The notes: generated by a model from the sequence alone, not told the origin. A stretch of 64,000 bases of DNA from Macrobrachium rosenbergii (GCF_040412425.1 NC_089788.1:66882720-66946719); one strand, 5' to 3'; shown: positions 39,239 to 51,300, numbered from the stretch's first letter. Numbers and translations: made by a program.

Positions 39239-40110
39239 ATTTTAGTGGCCTATACTACTATGAGATTTTTATGAATGATTTATTTTTGTCGTCTTTGCAA
39301 ATATATTTACCATCAGTGTTGTTTGTTTAGCGGTGTTTTCCAACACTAGACCACCAACCAAAAGCTTCACCATGTAGGCACCCCTCAGCATTTTTAGTAA
39401 CCCCCTAAAAAAACCACGCTTTCCAAATCGATGCAAAGCGGAACTTGCTGCTGAAAGACCACGAGCAACAGTACTCCAACAACAAGCCAACGAAAAACAG
39501 ACCAAAACACGACCCTCCCTCCTATATCATATAAATAGCAATATACGGACTTAATGAAAAGTTCAAGAGGTATATTGTTTTGCCCGTTTGCGTAGCATTT
39601 CATCACGGCCGGCACGGGCGTTCTCCTATGTTAAAAATAATGTTTTTAGTTGGGTTTCAAGGGAAATGGTGTATGTGCGCACGCGCTGTTGTGGTCCTAA
39701 CTTGTGATTTGTTGTGTTGTATGTTTTTTGATGAATACTTTTCTTGTAACCTCCGCGTTTGTATATACATTTTGATATTCTGAGCAGTTTGATTCCATTA
39801 AAGCACTATGTAACAGGTTCTAAATTCATAATCACTGCTTTAGATAGTATTTGCAATCGTTTTATCTGTACTTGAATCAAGAATTACTCTCAATTTTTTA
39901 TTAGGTTTAGCTGTAGATTTTTCCATTTTAGTGACATTATGTCAAGATGAGTTTAGTGTTATAATTTCGAGTTATTTTAAAGAAAACGAAATCCAGCGAC
40001 TAACTCCAGCTGCGCACTCGTCCTGGAATCTGTCACCGACATTTTCCTCTATAAATATTCTCAGAGGGAAGGGAATAAAGGTTTTTTGTTGTCTGAGAAC
40101 AAGAGGGTTT
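39239..40110. other. Unique sequence
   Basis: Frames on both strands near 39.3-39.8 kb lack recognised domains. Confidence 0.5.
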
Positions 40111-40345
40111 TGACAAATATTTACACTGGTTTCATACGCAAAGCAGTAATGATAATTATTCAAGTTAATTCATACAGTGGGGTATCAAAAATATATGTGT
40201 ATATTTATTCATACACAGGGAAGTGTTGACAAATAATTATATTCATTCATGCAACAGAGGCGTATTGACAAAAATATGTATTCCCTCATACAGAGGGTAG
40301 TGTTAAATATTAGTATTTATTCATACATTGGGTTGTATGAAAAAC
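40111..40345. repeat. Degenerate minisatellite, period about 38 bp
   Basis: TTCATAC or close variants recur near 40,169, 40,208, 40,246, 40,284 and 40,320. Each is followed by a CAGxGGGxxGT-TTGACAAA type segment and AATAT/TATATT. Confidence 0.75.
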
Positions 40346-40524
40346 ACCTTTTGATTACTATATAAAGATTTTCCTGTGAACGATCAATATAATGTGAACC
40401 ATCCTCGGTGTCAAATGTCCTTCAAAGCAGTACTCGTGGCAGAATAACCATAGTTTTTGCGACGCCAGATTACATTAGAAAAATAAGTCAGTCGTTCTGC
40501 CTACTAGATATGCGTTCTAGCTTA

Positions 40525-40780
40525 GAGTTCTCGGCTAGCACTCAACTAGGCCCGAGTTCGAGTCTCCGGCCGGCCAATGAAGAATTAGTGGAATTTATTT
40601 CTGGTGATAGAAATTCATTTCTCGCCATAATGTGGTTCGGATTCCACAATAAGTTGTAGGTCCCGTTGCTAGGTAACCAGTTGGTTCTTAGCCACGTAAA
40701 ATAAGTCTAATCCTTCGGGCCAGCCCTAGGAGAGCTGTTAATCAGCTCAGTGGTCTGGTTAACTAAGGTATACTTCTTTC
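40525..40780 (+). mobile_element. tRNA-derived SINE, copy C
   Basis: It is bounded by a 10-bp target duplication TTCTAGCTTA at 40,515-40,524 and 40,781-40,790. Box B is GAGTTCGAGTCTCC near 40,555-40,568. The body and tail (GGTTAACTAAGGTATACTT) match copies A, B and D. The head lacks a few bases at its 5' end relative to copy D. A short open frame through the body repeats in copy B and is a by-product of the conserved sequence. Confidence 0.88.
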
Positions 40781-40927
40781 TTCTAGCTTACTGGCTCCCG
40801 CTTCGTTCGGACAATTTGTTAGATCAATCTGGATGTGACCCTATATCCTACAAATGTATTGTATCAGTAAGCCTTTTTAATTAATGATTTTCAAGTGATA
40901 TCATCCACCAAGATCAAATGACCGAAT

Positions 40928-40929
<2 letters not shown>

Positions 40930-40961
<32 letters not shown>
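40930..40961. repeat. (CT)n microsatellite
   Basis: About 32 bp. Confidence 0.95.
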
Positions 40962-40963
<2 letters not shown>

Positions 40964-41103
40964 TTGTAGACTCATCCCAAGTTACTTAGTTTTACCTCTT
41001 AGTCCTTTTTAGCATCGTTATCATCTTTCTTATTAGTAATTTTGCTAAACTATATTCATACCAGCATGGGCCATAAAATTGGGAAACAACTCCAATTATG
41101 TAA

Positions 41104-41246
41104 CTATACAAATATATTTAAAAATAAAACTCTATAGAACTCTCGAGAATTTGTACGATTCTTCTTTTCTATCAGATTAAAAAGGAAAATCGTAAAAGAT
41201 TCTCGAAAGCTCTCTGTAGAATTTTATTTGTAAATGTATTTGTACA
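41104..41246. mobile_element. Foldback related to the one at 38.94-39.24 kb
   Basis: Arms of about 57 bp (41,104-41,160 and 41,188-41,246) pair TACAAATATATTTAAAAATA... with its complement. The inner TCTCGAGAAT..ACGATTCTTC / TCTCGAAAGCTCTCT segment is shared with the inner hairpin of the 39-kb element, so the two look like diverged relatives. Confidence 0.75.
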
Positions 41247-41471
41247 GTCATTTTATTAATTTCCTGTCTCTTCTTTTGCATGTAGACCAATGGTTAATCA
41301 TTTTAATCAATCTCGTTGCCACAAAGTCATTCATAAAAATAGAAAAAAGTTCCAGCGAAATTCAATAATTTATGTAACCCTGCAAGAAGTCAGTGTGTCA
41401 GAATATTCACACAAGGATGGTTAAATACACTGCAAGACTTGAGCAGTGTAACGAAATATCTTACTGGTAAA

Positions 41472-41476
<5 letters not shown>

Positions 41477-41539
<63 letters not shown>

Positions 41540-41634
41540 TAAGGGGGATGGAGAGAATGCTAGGAGGTCACAGTAACGATTTATGGACTTAATATAATGC
41601 ATAGAGCGGGTGGTAGGTTCTGATAAGGAAATTG

Positions 41635-41689
<55 letters not shown>
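41477..41689. repeat. Two (GA)n tracts
   Basis: GA at 41,477-41,537 and 41,637-41,689. Confidence 0.97.
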
Positions 41690-41694
<5 letters not shown>

Positions 41695-41938
41695 AAGAAG
41701 ATTGATACGAGGGTATCTTACAAATCCGATTGAATTATAATTTTCTGGTCTGTAGGTTCGCAAAAAAGAAAGCTCCCGGGGAAAAAACAGGAAAAGAAAA
41801 TTAGATAGATTGAGTTATATGGAGTCTAAGGAATTCTGCACTTATGAGAGTGAAAGGTTTGGAATCATAAAGTTTTTTTTTTTTTTTGGGGGAATTGTTG
41901 AATTGTAGACGTTTACTGAAGACATTTAAGCATCTGCA

Positions 41939-41987
41939 CAGACAGACAGACAGCCAGACAGACTGACAGATAGAAAGACAGACAGAC
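41939..41987. repeat. (GACA)n tetranucleotide repeat
   Basis: Degenerate CAGA/GACA units, about 12 copies. Confidence 0.9.
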
Positions 41988-42579
41988 CCTAAATTATTTT
42001 CTTTTAGAAATTAGGAAGAAGCAAAAAGAGGGATTAGGAAAAAAAATAAAGCCAAAAATAGGATTAGATTAAAAATACGAAGCAAAGAAACGAATGAAGA
42101 CGGAGCGAAAGAAAGAGCAAAACGAAAAAATAAGGACGAAATGACGGAATCAGGATGAAGAGCAAGAGAAACGAGGAAGGAGGGAATGAGAGAGTTCTGC
42201 AGGACAAATAATCCGTGAAACGACAGAAGGAGGAAGATGAGATTAAAACGAAGGGCCATATAGAGGGAATAGAAGGGGAGACGCGCTCCCCCGGCCGCCA
42301 TTACGATTATTCCATCACTTCAGCATTTTACATTACGACTTGGGAGATCTCCTCGGCGGCGGAAATACCATTTCTGATTCGGATTTCACGCGCGAGATGG
42401 ATCTTTGATAGGTTTCGGGCCTTCATGGGATTCATTAATGTTGTTCGTCATAATTGTTTATATTTTTTAAAGAGTGTTAATGATAATATCTTGTTCTCTT
42501 GTGTGTGTGTGTTTGGTGGCTTTTGCTTAATCTGGAAGTTTCGGTTAATTCATTTTTAGTTTTCTGGAAAGAAGACTAT
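41988..42579. other. Purine-rich block, then a GC-rich SSR-free segment
   Basis: 42,000-42,250 is strongly purine-rich on the plus strand. 42,275-42,420 is GC-rich with words such as CCCCCGGCCGCCATTA and CTCCTCGGCGGCGG, and could be a conserved non-coding element. The frame across it has no domain. Confidence 0.4.
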
Positions 42580-42961
42580 TGTGCCGGCTTTGTCTGCCCG
42601 TCCGAACTTTCTCCTGTCCGCACTTTTTCTGTCCGCCCTCAGATCTTAAAAACTACCGTGGATAGAGGGCTGCAATTGGTATGTTGATCATCCACCCTCC
42701 AATCATCAAACATACCAAATTGCAGCCCTCCAGCCGTAGTAATTTTGATTTTATTTAAGGTTAAAGTTAACCATAATCGTGCATCTGGCAACGCTATAGG
42801 CCACGCCACCACCGGGCCATGGCTGAAAGTTTCATGGGCCGCGGCCCATACAGCATTATACCGAGACCACCGAAAGATAGATCTGTTTTCTGTGGCCTTG
42901 ATTACACTATGTACAGAAGACTAGCTTGCGCTGAAGAAACTTCGGCGGAGTATTTACTTGT
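42580..42961 (+). mobile_element. Dispersed-repeat candidate with internal and terminal hairpins
   Basis: An internal hairpin pairs 42,648-42,690 with 42,702-42,746 (AGGGCTGCAA...GGTATGTT and its complement). The right end holds GCGCTGAAG facing CTTCGGCG (about 42,929-42,949), followed by TATTTACTTG. The middle has a conserved-looking GGCCACGCCACCACCGGG / GCCGCGGCCCAT segment. From memory this resembles a repeat abundant in decapod transcripts. That is recollection, not a search result. Orientation is arbitrary. Confidence 0.55.
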
Positions 42962-44301
42962 TTTTTTTTTCTGATGTAAGGTTAAGATATTGCATCAGAA
43001 ATATCTTTTATGGATGTTGATATTACCCAGAAAATTATGCCACCGTTTCAGTTCAAATTTTTAAAGATAAGGTATTGACCAGGGTATTGAAATTAGTTAC
43101 GAAAAGTATGTCTCTATGTGTGTGTGTGCGCTTGCGCGTGCGTGCGTGCCTTGTTGGTTAGATTGCCCGTTTCCTTCTATTTCAGTTATTTTGTATAAGT
43201 AATGGAGGTTTCGTGTTAGTTTCGATGTTGATTTTAACTAATTTTTTTGAGGGTAAGGTAATAATGTTACCTACTCATTGTGTACCTTTTTTTTTTTAGG
43301 TGTTGGGTGTTTGTGTACCTTTTTTCGGGGGTTAGGCGTTTCTGCTTTGGCTAATGCTATTCATTTTAATTCAGATTTTACCGTAAGATAATGATATTAC
43401 CTACGAAATATCAGTCTTTTACAGGTGGTGGATGTTGCTGGTTAATTAAGCTGTCCATTTTTATTGTCTAAGATAAAACACTGGTGAAATTAACCTCGGA
43501 ACGCATTGCAACAGCGTTGATTTGGTAATTCCGTATAATGTAACGTCGTAGCGAAATGCTTTCATAAATAAAATCATTTCCCCCATGTAATATGATTTGC
43601 CTTCATTAAGATTCCGTTGTTAATTGGATAGTACGGGTTTTTTCGAGATGTCCAGTTTATGTTATCATTGTTATATATATATATATTTTTTGTGGGGTTG
43701 CAAAGGGTATTCGGGTCATTATCAAGGATGATATTTACGTCCGAGTTGAATGTTCCTCGCTAATTTTTTTTATTTCTTGACTTATTAATAAGTTCTACTG
43801 TTATTGATATGGATATAAATGTCTTATATATCCCATATTTAAGAATGGAGTTTATTGATTACATTCCCCCACTTTTACTTTTTGCAACAGTCACCTCCTT
43901 AAATTGAAATATTTTTGGTTACGCCTCCCACTGAGAGCCTTGAAATCTGAAATAGAATAAATGAAAATGCTCTTTCCCATGTGGGATTCGAATCCTGGCT
44001 AGCTGGAAAATCGAGGGTTGCGCTTAACCTTTTTACATCACTAAGAATGTGTGAATGTTATTTTGCGTGTTTGTGTGTGTGTGTGTCTTTGTATATTCGG
44101 ATTTTACATCATCTATACTTCGTCTATATATTAGCCTGATCTTCGTAAAAATTGTAAAACGCCTTGGTATCCTTTCAGCTTCTTCTTCAGTAACAGAAGA
44201 GAATATCAAGTCAGTTAAAGTTCAAGTTAGGAACAATTTATGGCGTCTTCCATAACATTGGCAATTGTATGGTTGCATTACATTCGATCTCTTGCCATCC
44301 T

Positions 44302-44302
<1 letters not shown>
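42962..44302. other. SSR-poor stretch
   Basis: A short TG tract lies near 43,118-43,148. GGATTCGAATCC at 43,985-43,996 is a tRNA box-B-like word, without a matching box A. No gene recognised. Confidence 0.5.

Positions 44303-44362
<60 letters not shown>
44303..44362. repeat. (CT)n microsatellite
   Basis: About 60 bp. Confidence 0.97.
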
Positions 44363-44366
<4 letters not shown>

Positions 44367-45048
44367 ATTCAGTCCATGTATTTCAGACGTTGTCTTCCCT
44401 CTCACCCTTCTCCCATCGATTAGTTTACCCTGAATGAGGTTTTGTGAGTGAATGCCTTACATGATTGGATAAAGATACATAGACCCTTTAAATAGTAAGG
44501 TAAGGTCTGACATGAAGCACCTGTAATTGCCAGGCAGAGAAGATTTTACACTTCGTGAATATTCAAAATAGTGAGATATCAAGTCTGGTCATGCTACGTT
44601 TGGAAATGTATTTCATATGCAGAGATAATTTGTTGCCAATAAATTCCAGATTTGTGCTTTGCTCTAAAAGCAAATTTCTCGTTATGGCATTGAATAAGAT
44701 TGATAGAGTATTGCAATATTAGGACGAGACATCAAAATATTTTGAACTTTAAGATACACTTACTGAGCTCTTCTTTCTTTTTTCACAAAAAGCAAAACCG
44801 AAGCATCACACCATACTAGACTGAAATATATTGTTTTCCGTAAGAGGGGACGAAGATGAGTAATGCCAATAATTTCACTTCCTCAAGGATCCAAAATCAG
44901 TACTCAAAATAGTGTGGGAATTGAAATCGATAAGGTAAAAATCCTTCTGTGAAATATAAATTTCTCGCTCTATTTGTGTGTACTTTGTGTGTTTTTTTAA
45001 GTACATCGGTTTGGGTGCTTACGTTAATATGTTATTAGTACAACTCTG

Positions 45049-45051
<3 letters not shown>
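44363..45051. other. Unique sequence
   Basis: Nothing recognised. Confidence 0.5.

Positions 45052-45095
<44 letters not shown>
45052..45095. repeat. (CT)n microsatellite
   Basis: About 44 bp. Confidence 0.95.
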
Positions 45096-45098
<3 letters not shown>

Positions 45099-45231
45099 CA
45101 AAAAAATATTTATCTATATTTTATGAAACAAATTTCACTCTCGCGCTTTCCAAACCAAATATATCTCTGTTTTTTTAAACGGAAAAAACCCTCTCCAATT
45201 TCTCTATCTGTGTCTTCGTAACATTGTAGTA

Positions 45232-45388
45232 GCCTCTTCAGCTCACAAACTGAATGTCCAGCGTTCGACTCCTAACTGGACGAGGAGGAACGGTATGGGC
45301 TCGTTCCCAAATATACAGCACAGTGTGTCTGTCTTGATTCTAGCAAGGAATTAGGAGTCCAGTTAGAATTCGACTGTTGCAGGTCAGT

Positions 45389-45391
<3 letters not shown>
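45232..45391 (+). mobile_element. tRNA-derived SINE-like element, third type, copy 1
   Basis: GCTCACAAACTGA, box B GCGTTCGACTCC (45,261-45,272), AAATATAC and ATTCGACTGTTG follow in the same order and similar spacing at 55,992-56,150. Two diverged copies of one family. Each abuts a CT or GA tract on one side. Confidence 0.6.
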
Positions 45392-45445
<54 letters not shown>

Positions 45446-45558
45446 AGAGAGAGAGAGAGAATCGTGTGTGTTTAGTACTCCGTCAAAATGTACATCATCA
45501 AAACAGGAGGGCCTCGTCAGGTAATCACCATCTCAGCCGAGATGCAACCATCCATAAG

Positions 45559-45624
<66 letters not shown>
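45392..45624. repeat. (GA)n and (CT)n tracts
   Basis: GA at 45,392-45,461 (one GGACA slip) and CT at 45,560-45,624. Confidence 0.96.
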
Positions 45625-45626
<2 letters not shown>

Positions 45627-45833
45627 CCCTTCCTCATGAGACGAAAAAGCAACCTTTGAATTATGACGGCACGCAATAAAGCCGGGCCAAAGCGAAACAC
45701 ATCGGAATCTAAAAAGGTTATGAATGCTGGTTGTAAAAAAAATCGGGGCCTTGAAACGAAATGAAAGCTCAAATTGCGAAAGTTATTGAGCCCCGGGTTA
45801 TGCAAAGCCATTGCTGGCGAACAGTGATAAGAG

Positions 45834-45905
45834 TGTATGTGCGTGCGGGCGTGTGTATGATTGTGTATGTGCGTGCGGGAGTGTGTGTGTGTGTTTGTGT
45901 GTGTT
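45834..45905. repeat. TG-rich repeat with GTGCGTGCGGG units
   Basis: Two GTATGTGCGTGCGGG-GTGTG units lead into a TG tract. Confidence 0.85.
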
Positions 45906-45973
45906 GTGTTTTGTCAGGGTTAGGAAATACAGAAAGAAACTTGGGAAGAAATGCGGACTATGGATAGAGGAGA

Positions 45974-46006
45974 GAGGTTGCCTGTGACTGATTTCTACGG
46001 ACAAGG

Positions 46007-46050
<44 letters not shown>

Positions 46051-46181
46051 CACAGAGACAGACAGAGAGGGAGAGAGATAGGTTCCTGGTGATTGGATTT
46101 CAAAGCTAAGGTTAGAGTAAGAAAGGGAGGTATATAGAAAGAGGAAGATCCTCCGCAATTCTCGTTTTATTTCACTGGGCT

Positions 46182-46262
<81 letters not shown>

Positions 46263-46405
46263 GTATATATGTATATATGTTATATATTTATATATATATT
46301 ATATATATATGTATATATATGTCGTTATATACTTATATGTATACATTTGGGTGTGTTTATTTAATATTTATATATATACACACATGCACACACACACGCG
46401 CATGC

Positions 46406-46470
<65 letters not shown>

Positions 46471-46501
46471 CATATATATATATGTGTATGTGTGTATAAG
46501 A

Positions 46502-46550
<49 letters not shown>

Positions 46551-46643
46551 GTACCATTGATTTAGGTTCAAGTGCTCAACTGAGTGAGAAACATAAGTAG
46601 ATAGAGAGGAAGAGATTTTGCGTGTCATTCTGGTTTTAATGCC

Positions 46644-46707
<64 letters not shown>

Positions 46708-46872
46708 CCCAACGATTCTGATTTCAATAACCAGGACTAGGAAGAGACGCCAGAAGAAAGAAAGAGGGTTTTCTGTGATTCTTGCTTCATTGCCTGGGCA
46801 TGAGAGAGAAAGATAGCGAGTGAGGAAGAGAGAAAATGGTTTTCTGCTCTCGTGGTTTCGCTTTCGAAGACC

Positions 46873-46928
<56 letters not shown>

Positions 46929-46961
46929 TTTTTCTCTTTCCTGGTTTCGATTTCCAAGACT

Positions 46962-47020
<59 letters not shown>

Positions 47021-47116
47021 TTTTCTGCTGTCTTGGTTTCGATTTCCAAGACTAATTAGAGAGAGAGAGAGAGAGAAAAATTGTTTTATGCTTTCCTGGT
47101 TTCGATTTTGAAGACT

Positions 47117-47168
<52 letters not shown>

Positions 47169-47229
47169 GTTTTCTGCTATCCTGGTTTCGATTTCCAAGA
47201 CTATTGAGAGAGAGAGAGAGAGAGAGAGC
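45974..47229. repeat. Long array of about 45-bp units separated by (GA)n, interrupted by (TA)n
   Basis: About twelve units of the form GGTTTTCTG-T-TTCTGGTTTC-ATT-CCAAGACTA are each followed by GAGAGA. The last five (from about 46,835; cores near 46,924, 47,019, 47,078 and 47,165) are nearly identical (TGGTTTCGATTTCCAAGACT). Earlier ones (45,974; 46,078; 46,145; 46,608; 46,705; 46,763) are progressively diverged. A TA block with a short CA/TATG region (46,183-46,487) is inserted in the older half. All frames here are SSR artefacts. Confidence 0.85.
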
Positions 47230-47565
47230 GCTGACGCGTATAAGGCTTTTTTTTTTTTATACTATTTGACTGGTCCACTCCATCATCTGATAGGTTTCAA
47301 CGGTTGAAAATAATTTCCGGGTCGTTGCCGCGCAGATTATTCTCCTCACACACGATTGCGGGGAGGTGACCGACTGCCTGTTTGGCTGTCCGTTTATGCA
47401 CGTTAGTGAATTGGCATTTCTCTTTAGAAAACTGAGGCTCATTGGGTTTATAAGGTTTCTCATAATTCTGTTTAGCTTTTTATCCATTATTTTTTTTATT
47501 TATTTTATTTTTTTTAGGCCCTTTCTTGACTATCATGTGTTTCACTTGTAGATTCTGAGACTAGG

Positions 47566-47568
<3 letters not shown>
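47230..47568. other. Unique sequence
   Basis: No gene recognised. Confidence 0.5.

Positions 47569-47628
<60 letters not shown>
47569..47628. repeat. (CT)n microsatellite
   Basis: About 60 bp. Confidence 0.97.
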
Positions 47629-47630
<2 letters not shown>

Positions 47631-47948
47631 TCGTACAATCTTTTTGGAGAATCAGTGGTTCCTAAAGTTTGAGTTCAGGTTAGTTCCAATTCTTTCCAAT
47701 AGAGGGTTGCACTCTCCTTGTCCAAATAACTCGTACATAGACTGTAAATGAACTCATTCTCAGTTGAATAACTGAATATATAGGAATAAAAACGACAGAC
47801 ATATCTTGCTTGCAAACATTTTCATGAACATTGGTTTTATATTTGTTTTAGAAGTATAAAGAATGAACTAAACCATTCAAGTTGCTAAGCAGAGTTTTAT
47901 ACAGTCTACAAGTTTCTCCCTTTTTGTTTCTATCCACATTTAAATACA

Positions 47949-48228
47949 AAAAGTTAAGTATATCTTAGTTTAACCAGACCACTAAGCTGATTAACAGCTC
48001 TCTTAGGGCTGGCCCGAAGGATTAGACTTATTTTCACGTGGCTAAGAACCAATTGGTTACCTAGCAACGGACATACAGCTTATTGTGGAATCCGAACCAC
48101 ATTATGGCGAGAAATGAATTTCTATCACCAGAAATAAATTCCCCTAATTCTTCATTGGCCGGACGGAGACTCGAACGCTGGGCCAACAGCGTGCTAGCCG
48201 AGAGCTCTAGCCACCCCTCCAAAGAAGA
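47949..48228 (-). mobile_element. tRNA-derived SINE, copy D (reverse, full length)
   Basis: It is bounded by a 13-bp target duplication ACATTTAAATACA at 47,936-47,948 and 48,229-48,241. On the minus strand it begins GGAGGGGTGGCTAGAGCTCTC with box B CGTTCGAGTCT (plus 48,168-48,178) and continues with the same body and tail as copies A-C. It is the best reference copy for the B/C/D head type. Confidence 0.92.
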
Positions 48229-48241
48229 ACATTTAAATACA

Positions 48242-48796
48242 GCCTAATTACAAAGTGCGTAGAGTGTAACACAATGCCTCCAAATACTGACCCCCAGAAC
48301 GTGTTAATTAAATTGCCATTCATTTCAGAAAGTTGGAAGCGCTTATAGGAGTTTTCGCTCGCGCAGAGCGAACATAAACAAGGGGGCGACAAAAAGCGCC
48401 GTCAGATTTTTTTATTGCATATATTTCCAGCAGTCTACATGGTTCCGGAATTAATTAACTACGTCGAATTTTATGACGGTTCACGATTGGGCCCGCCGAG
48501 TGCTAACAGTGGGTCAGCGTAAAAGCCAGTGGCGCAATTTGTAAATCACACAGTCCAGGTTGCGAAACTGTTTTTAAAGGCAGGGGGATAAAGATGTCCT
48601 GTACGAGTAAATGGGATAAGTGTTTTGCATTAATGTTGTCTGTGTGTGTTTTCCATTGCTGTTGTAATTGATAGGGCAATTGAACAGTGACGACAGGTGC
48701 CAACATTTATATTGGCGGTAATATTTACACGAAGAGATTTTGAGATAATATCAATATCAATTGTATTATATACTCCGTGAGTATTGATTATAATAG
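48242..48796. other. SSR-free block with regulatory-like words
   Basis: A 0.5-kb block has forkhead-like ATAAACAAGG, octamer-like TTGCATAT, and homeodomain-type TTAATTAAAT and ATTAATTAAC words. The sum is suggestive of a conserved non-coding element, but single motifs are expected by chance. No coding frame. Confidence 0.3.
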
Positions 48797-48833
48797 GGAG
48801 GAGGAGGAGGAGGGGGGGGAAGGAGGAGGAGGA
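48797..48833. repeat. (GGA)n microsatellite
   Basis: Imperfect, with a GGGGGGG slip. Confidence 0.9.
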
Positions 48834-49210
48834 TAGTAGAACAGTGACAAACTACCCGTAGCCTTGTTTTTCGCCTCCGAATAAAATTGCCAGACGACGT
48901 TAAGAATATTCATTTTAGATTAAAAATCAGCATTTGGATAAAAGTTCATAATAAGTAATTGAAACTGCATACGTGCACGGGAAAAACCTTTCTCTTCATG
49001 TTGTATTAAAAAGATAAAATCTGGGATAAAATCCCCCCTGAAAAAAAAAAAAGGCGAACAAAAATCGGAAATATTGGGCCGAACGTGAAAATGGCTATGT
49101 GCCTTGGTTTACGAGATGCTTCTATATGATGATAATGGTGTCATTTGTGCAGCGTTCGTAAATTACGTCATTGGTCGTTCGCCATTAACGGTAAAGAGGA
49201 ATCAGTGTGT

Positions 49211-49211
<1 letters not shown>
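48834..49211. other. Unique sequence
   Basis: Nothing recognised. Confidence 0.5.

Positions 49212-49252
<41 letters not shown>
49212..49252. repeat. (GA)n microsatellite
   Basis: About 41 bp. Confidence 0.97.
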
Positions 49253-49256
<4 letters not shown>

Positions 49257-49923
49257 AGGCAAAAATGCTCATGGTTCCGTTTAGGCAACTTTGGGATAAA
49301 TTGGCTGTTTATTGTGATCTTAAAAAGAATAAAAACTGCGACAAATTTTATATGTAAATCTGTGTTATGTTATTTTTGGCGTATTCTAAATCTTTTTTTT
49401 AATTTCACATTTAAATCTCGAATATGTTATTCTTCATGTGTTCAAAATTGGGCTCTTGATTTCGTAAGGAGTGTATAAAACGAGTAGCGCATTTTCAAAC
49501 TACGTATTTCATATAATTTCGTTTGATTTTTTCCCATTCCTTGGTTTTAGAAAATGACTTAAAACTCCGGAAACTTAAGAATCCGTGAAAGCAGAGCTTT
49601 GTGGCGCTGTTGCATAGGAATTTCGACGCTCAATTGACGACCCTTCTGTTTAGATGCATGGCGCGGCTATTATTGTGAAAGTTTTCTGCACAGGAAGTTC
49701 ATCCACGATTGGCTTATCTTATTATTTATACTGCTAGGACAGTTATAGAATAAAAGTCAACATGAAAAGCTTTACAGACTAAAGATTACAGTCATCTTTA
49801 TATATATTCAGTTATCCAGCTGAGAATAAATTAAACTTATTTAATTAACAGAGGAATGAATTTATCTTGAATGCATTATATTTCATGATCCCCGTGAATT
49901 CAGTGGCCTTCACAGACATATGA

Positions 49924-49927
<4 letters not shown>
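49253..49927. other. Unique sequence
   Basis: A 124-codon frame (49,104-49,478) includes the GA tract. The rest has no recognisable domain. Confidence 0.5.

Positions 49928-49994
<67 letters not shown>
49928..49994. repeat. (TA)n microsatellite
   Basis: About 67 bp. Confidence 0.97.
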
Positions 49995-49996
<2 letters not shown>

Positions 49997-50039
49997 CAGT
50001 TGTTGCCATTTAATTAGGTAATAATTTATGAGTCTGGAT

Positions 50040-50988
50040 GAATTTTTGAATGTAAATTATAAGTGTTTTGTTAGCTTGTTTGTCCTCTCCGGTGGTTCGC
50101 TCCTTTTTAATTTTACTAATGCCAGTTGTATTTTTATATATGGTGCTGATGGGTGTGAGGCCTTCCCAGTACATTCCATTCCCCATCCCCCACAGCCCTG
50201 GGTGGACGAGGGGTCTTATATTTATATACAAGAGTAGGAGTTATATATGTTCTGGACCTCTGCCTGGGCATTTGGTTGGCTTTTTGACTGCTGCTTGACT
50301 TGGTTCTTGTTTTGAGGATCTGTACACCTGCCAATATATTGTGGATCCATTACCCTCTGCAGCTTAAGAGTTCATATCGGATATTCTTTTGGTCCAGTTA
50401 TTAAAGCCAAGGGGACCTCACTGTCCAACGGTAGGGTATTTATAATTCTTTATATAATATAGATCTTCTTGTTGAGATCATGATTTAATCCTGAAGCCTA
50501 ACACCCTGACTCTTTTTATCCTCCAGATTGCAGATTGTCTTTCAAGAGGAGCCACAAAAAACTATAAATAAAAGTTGTTAGGGATATTAGATTGTATTCG
50601 TTAATATTTGCTTTTTTCTTCCTGTCTGGGCCTTTTGTGTTTGAATGAGTTATTTTTCTAATCGTTAATTGGGTAAGTGGTTTTAGTATTTGATATTCAT
50701 ATTATTATTTTGTATCTGAAGAAATTATTTCTGACTATATTAAATTAAAAAGGATTTTTCTTGGTATTTTCTTTGCCCCTTGAATTGATTTTTTTTAGAG
50801 GTTGAGATACTATTCCACCAATTGTGGATTTAGTATTGTGTTGGTGAATACTTGTTGATTTATTATATTTGGATATAGTGTGGTGGTTAATAGTATACCA
50901 TTATACCATATATATTTATATAAATATATATATATTTTTCTTATGATTATATATATATATATAAATTTATATATATATATATATTTTG

Positions 50989-51026
<38 letters not shown>

Positions 51027-51148
51027 TATATATATATATATATATATATATAAATATATATAATATATATAAGACATATAAACAATATATTATATATATA
51101 TAAATATATATATAAATAAATGATATAAGTTATATATAATATATATAT

Positions 51149-51179
<31 letters not shown>

Positions 51180-51300
51180 GCATTTTTCTTCCATTGGTCT
51201 GTGTAAATTTATTATTCTTTATGCTAGGATACTGAATATGATTTAATCCTGAAGAGGAATCGTTTTACTTGATTGCAGATTGTCCAGAAAAAAAACAATT
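50040..51300. repeat. Possible composite element with 0.75-kb-spaced direct repeats
   Basis: ATGATTTAATCCTGAAG occurs exactly at 50,480-50,496 and 51,238-51,254. In each case it is followed within about 30 bp by GATTGCAGATTGTC (50,526-50,539 and 51,271-51,284). Between them lie AT-rich sequence and an irregular TA region (50,900-51,180). This could be a duplicated segment or the remains of terminal direct repeats of an element. The left part (50,060-50,340) is GC-richer unique sequence with short frames. Confidence 0.45.

Noticed and set aside
43985..43996. GGATTCGAATCC as a polymerase III promoter
   Set aside because: The word is a self-complementary palindrome and no box A accompanies it.
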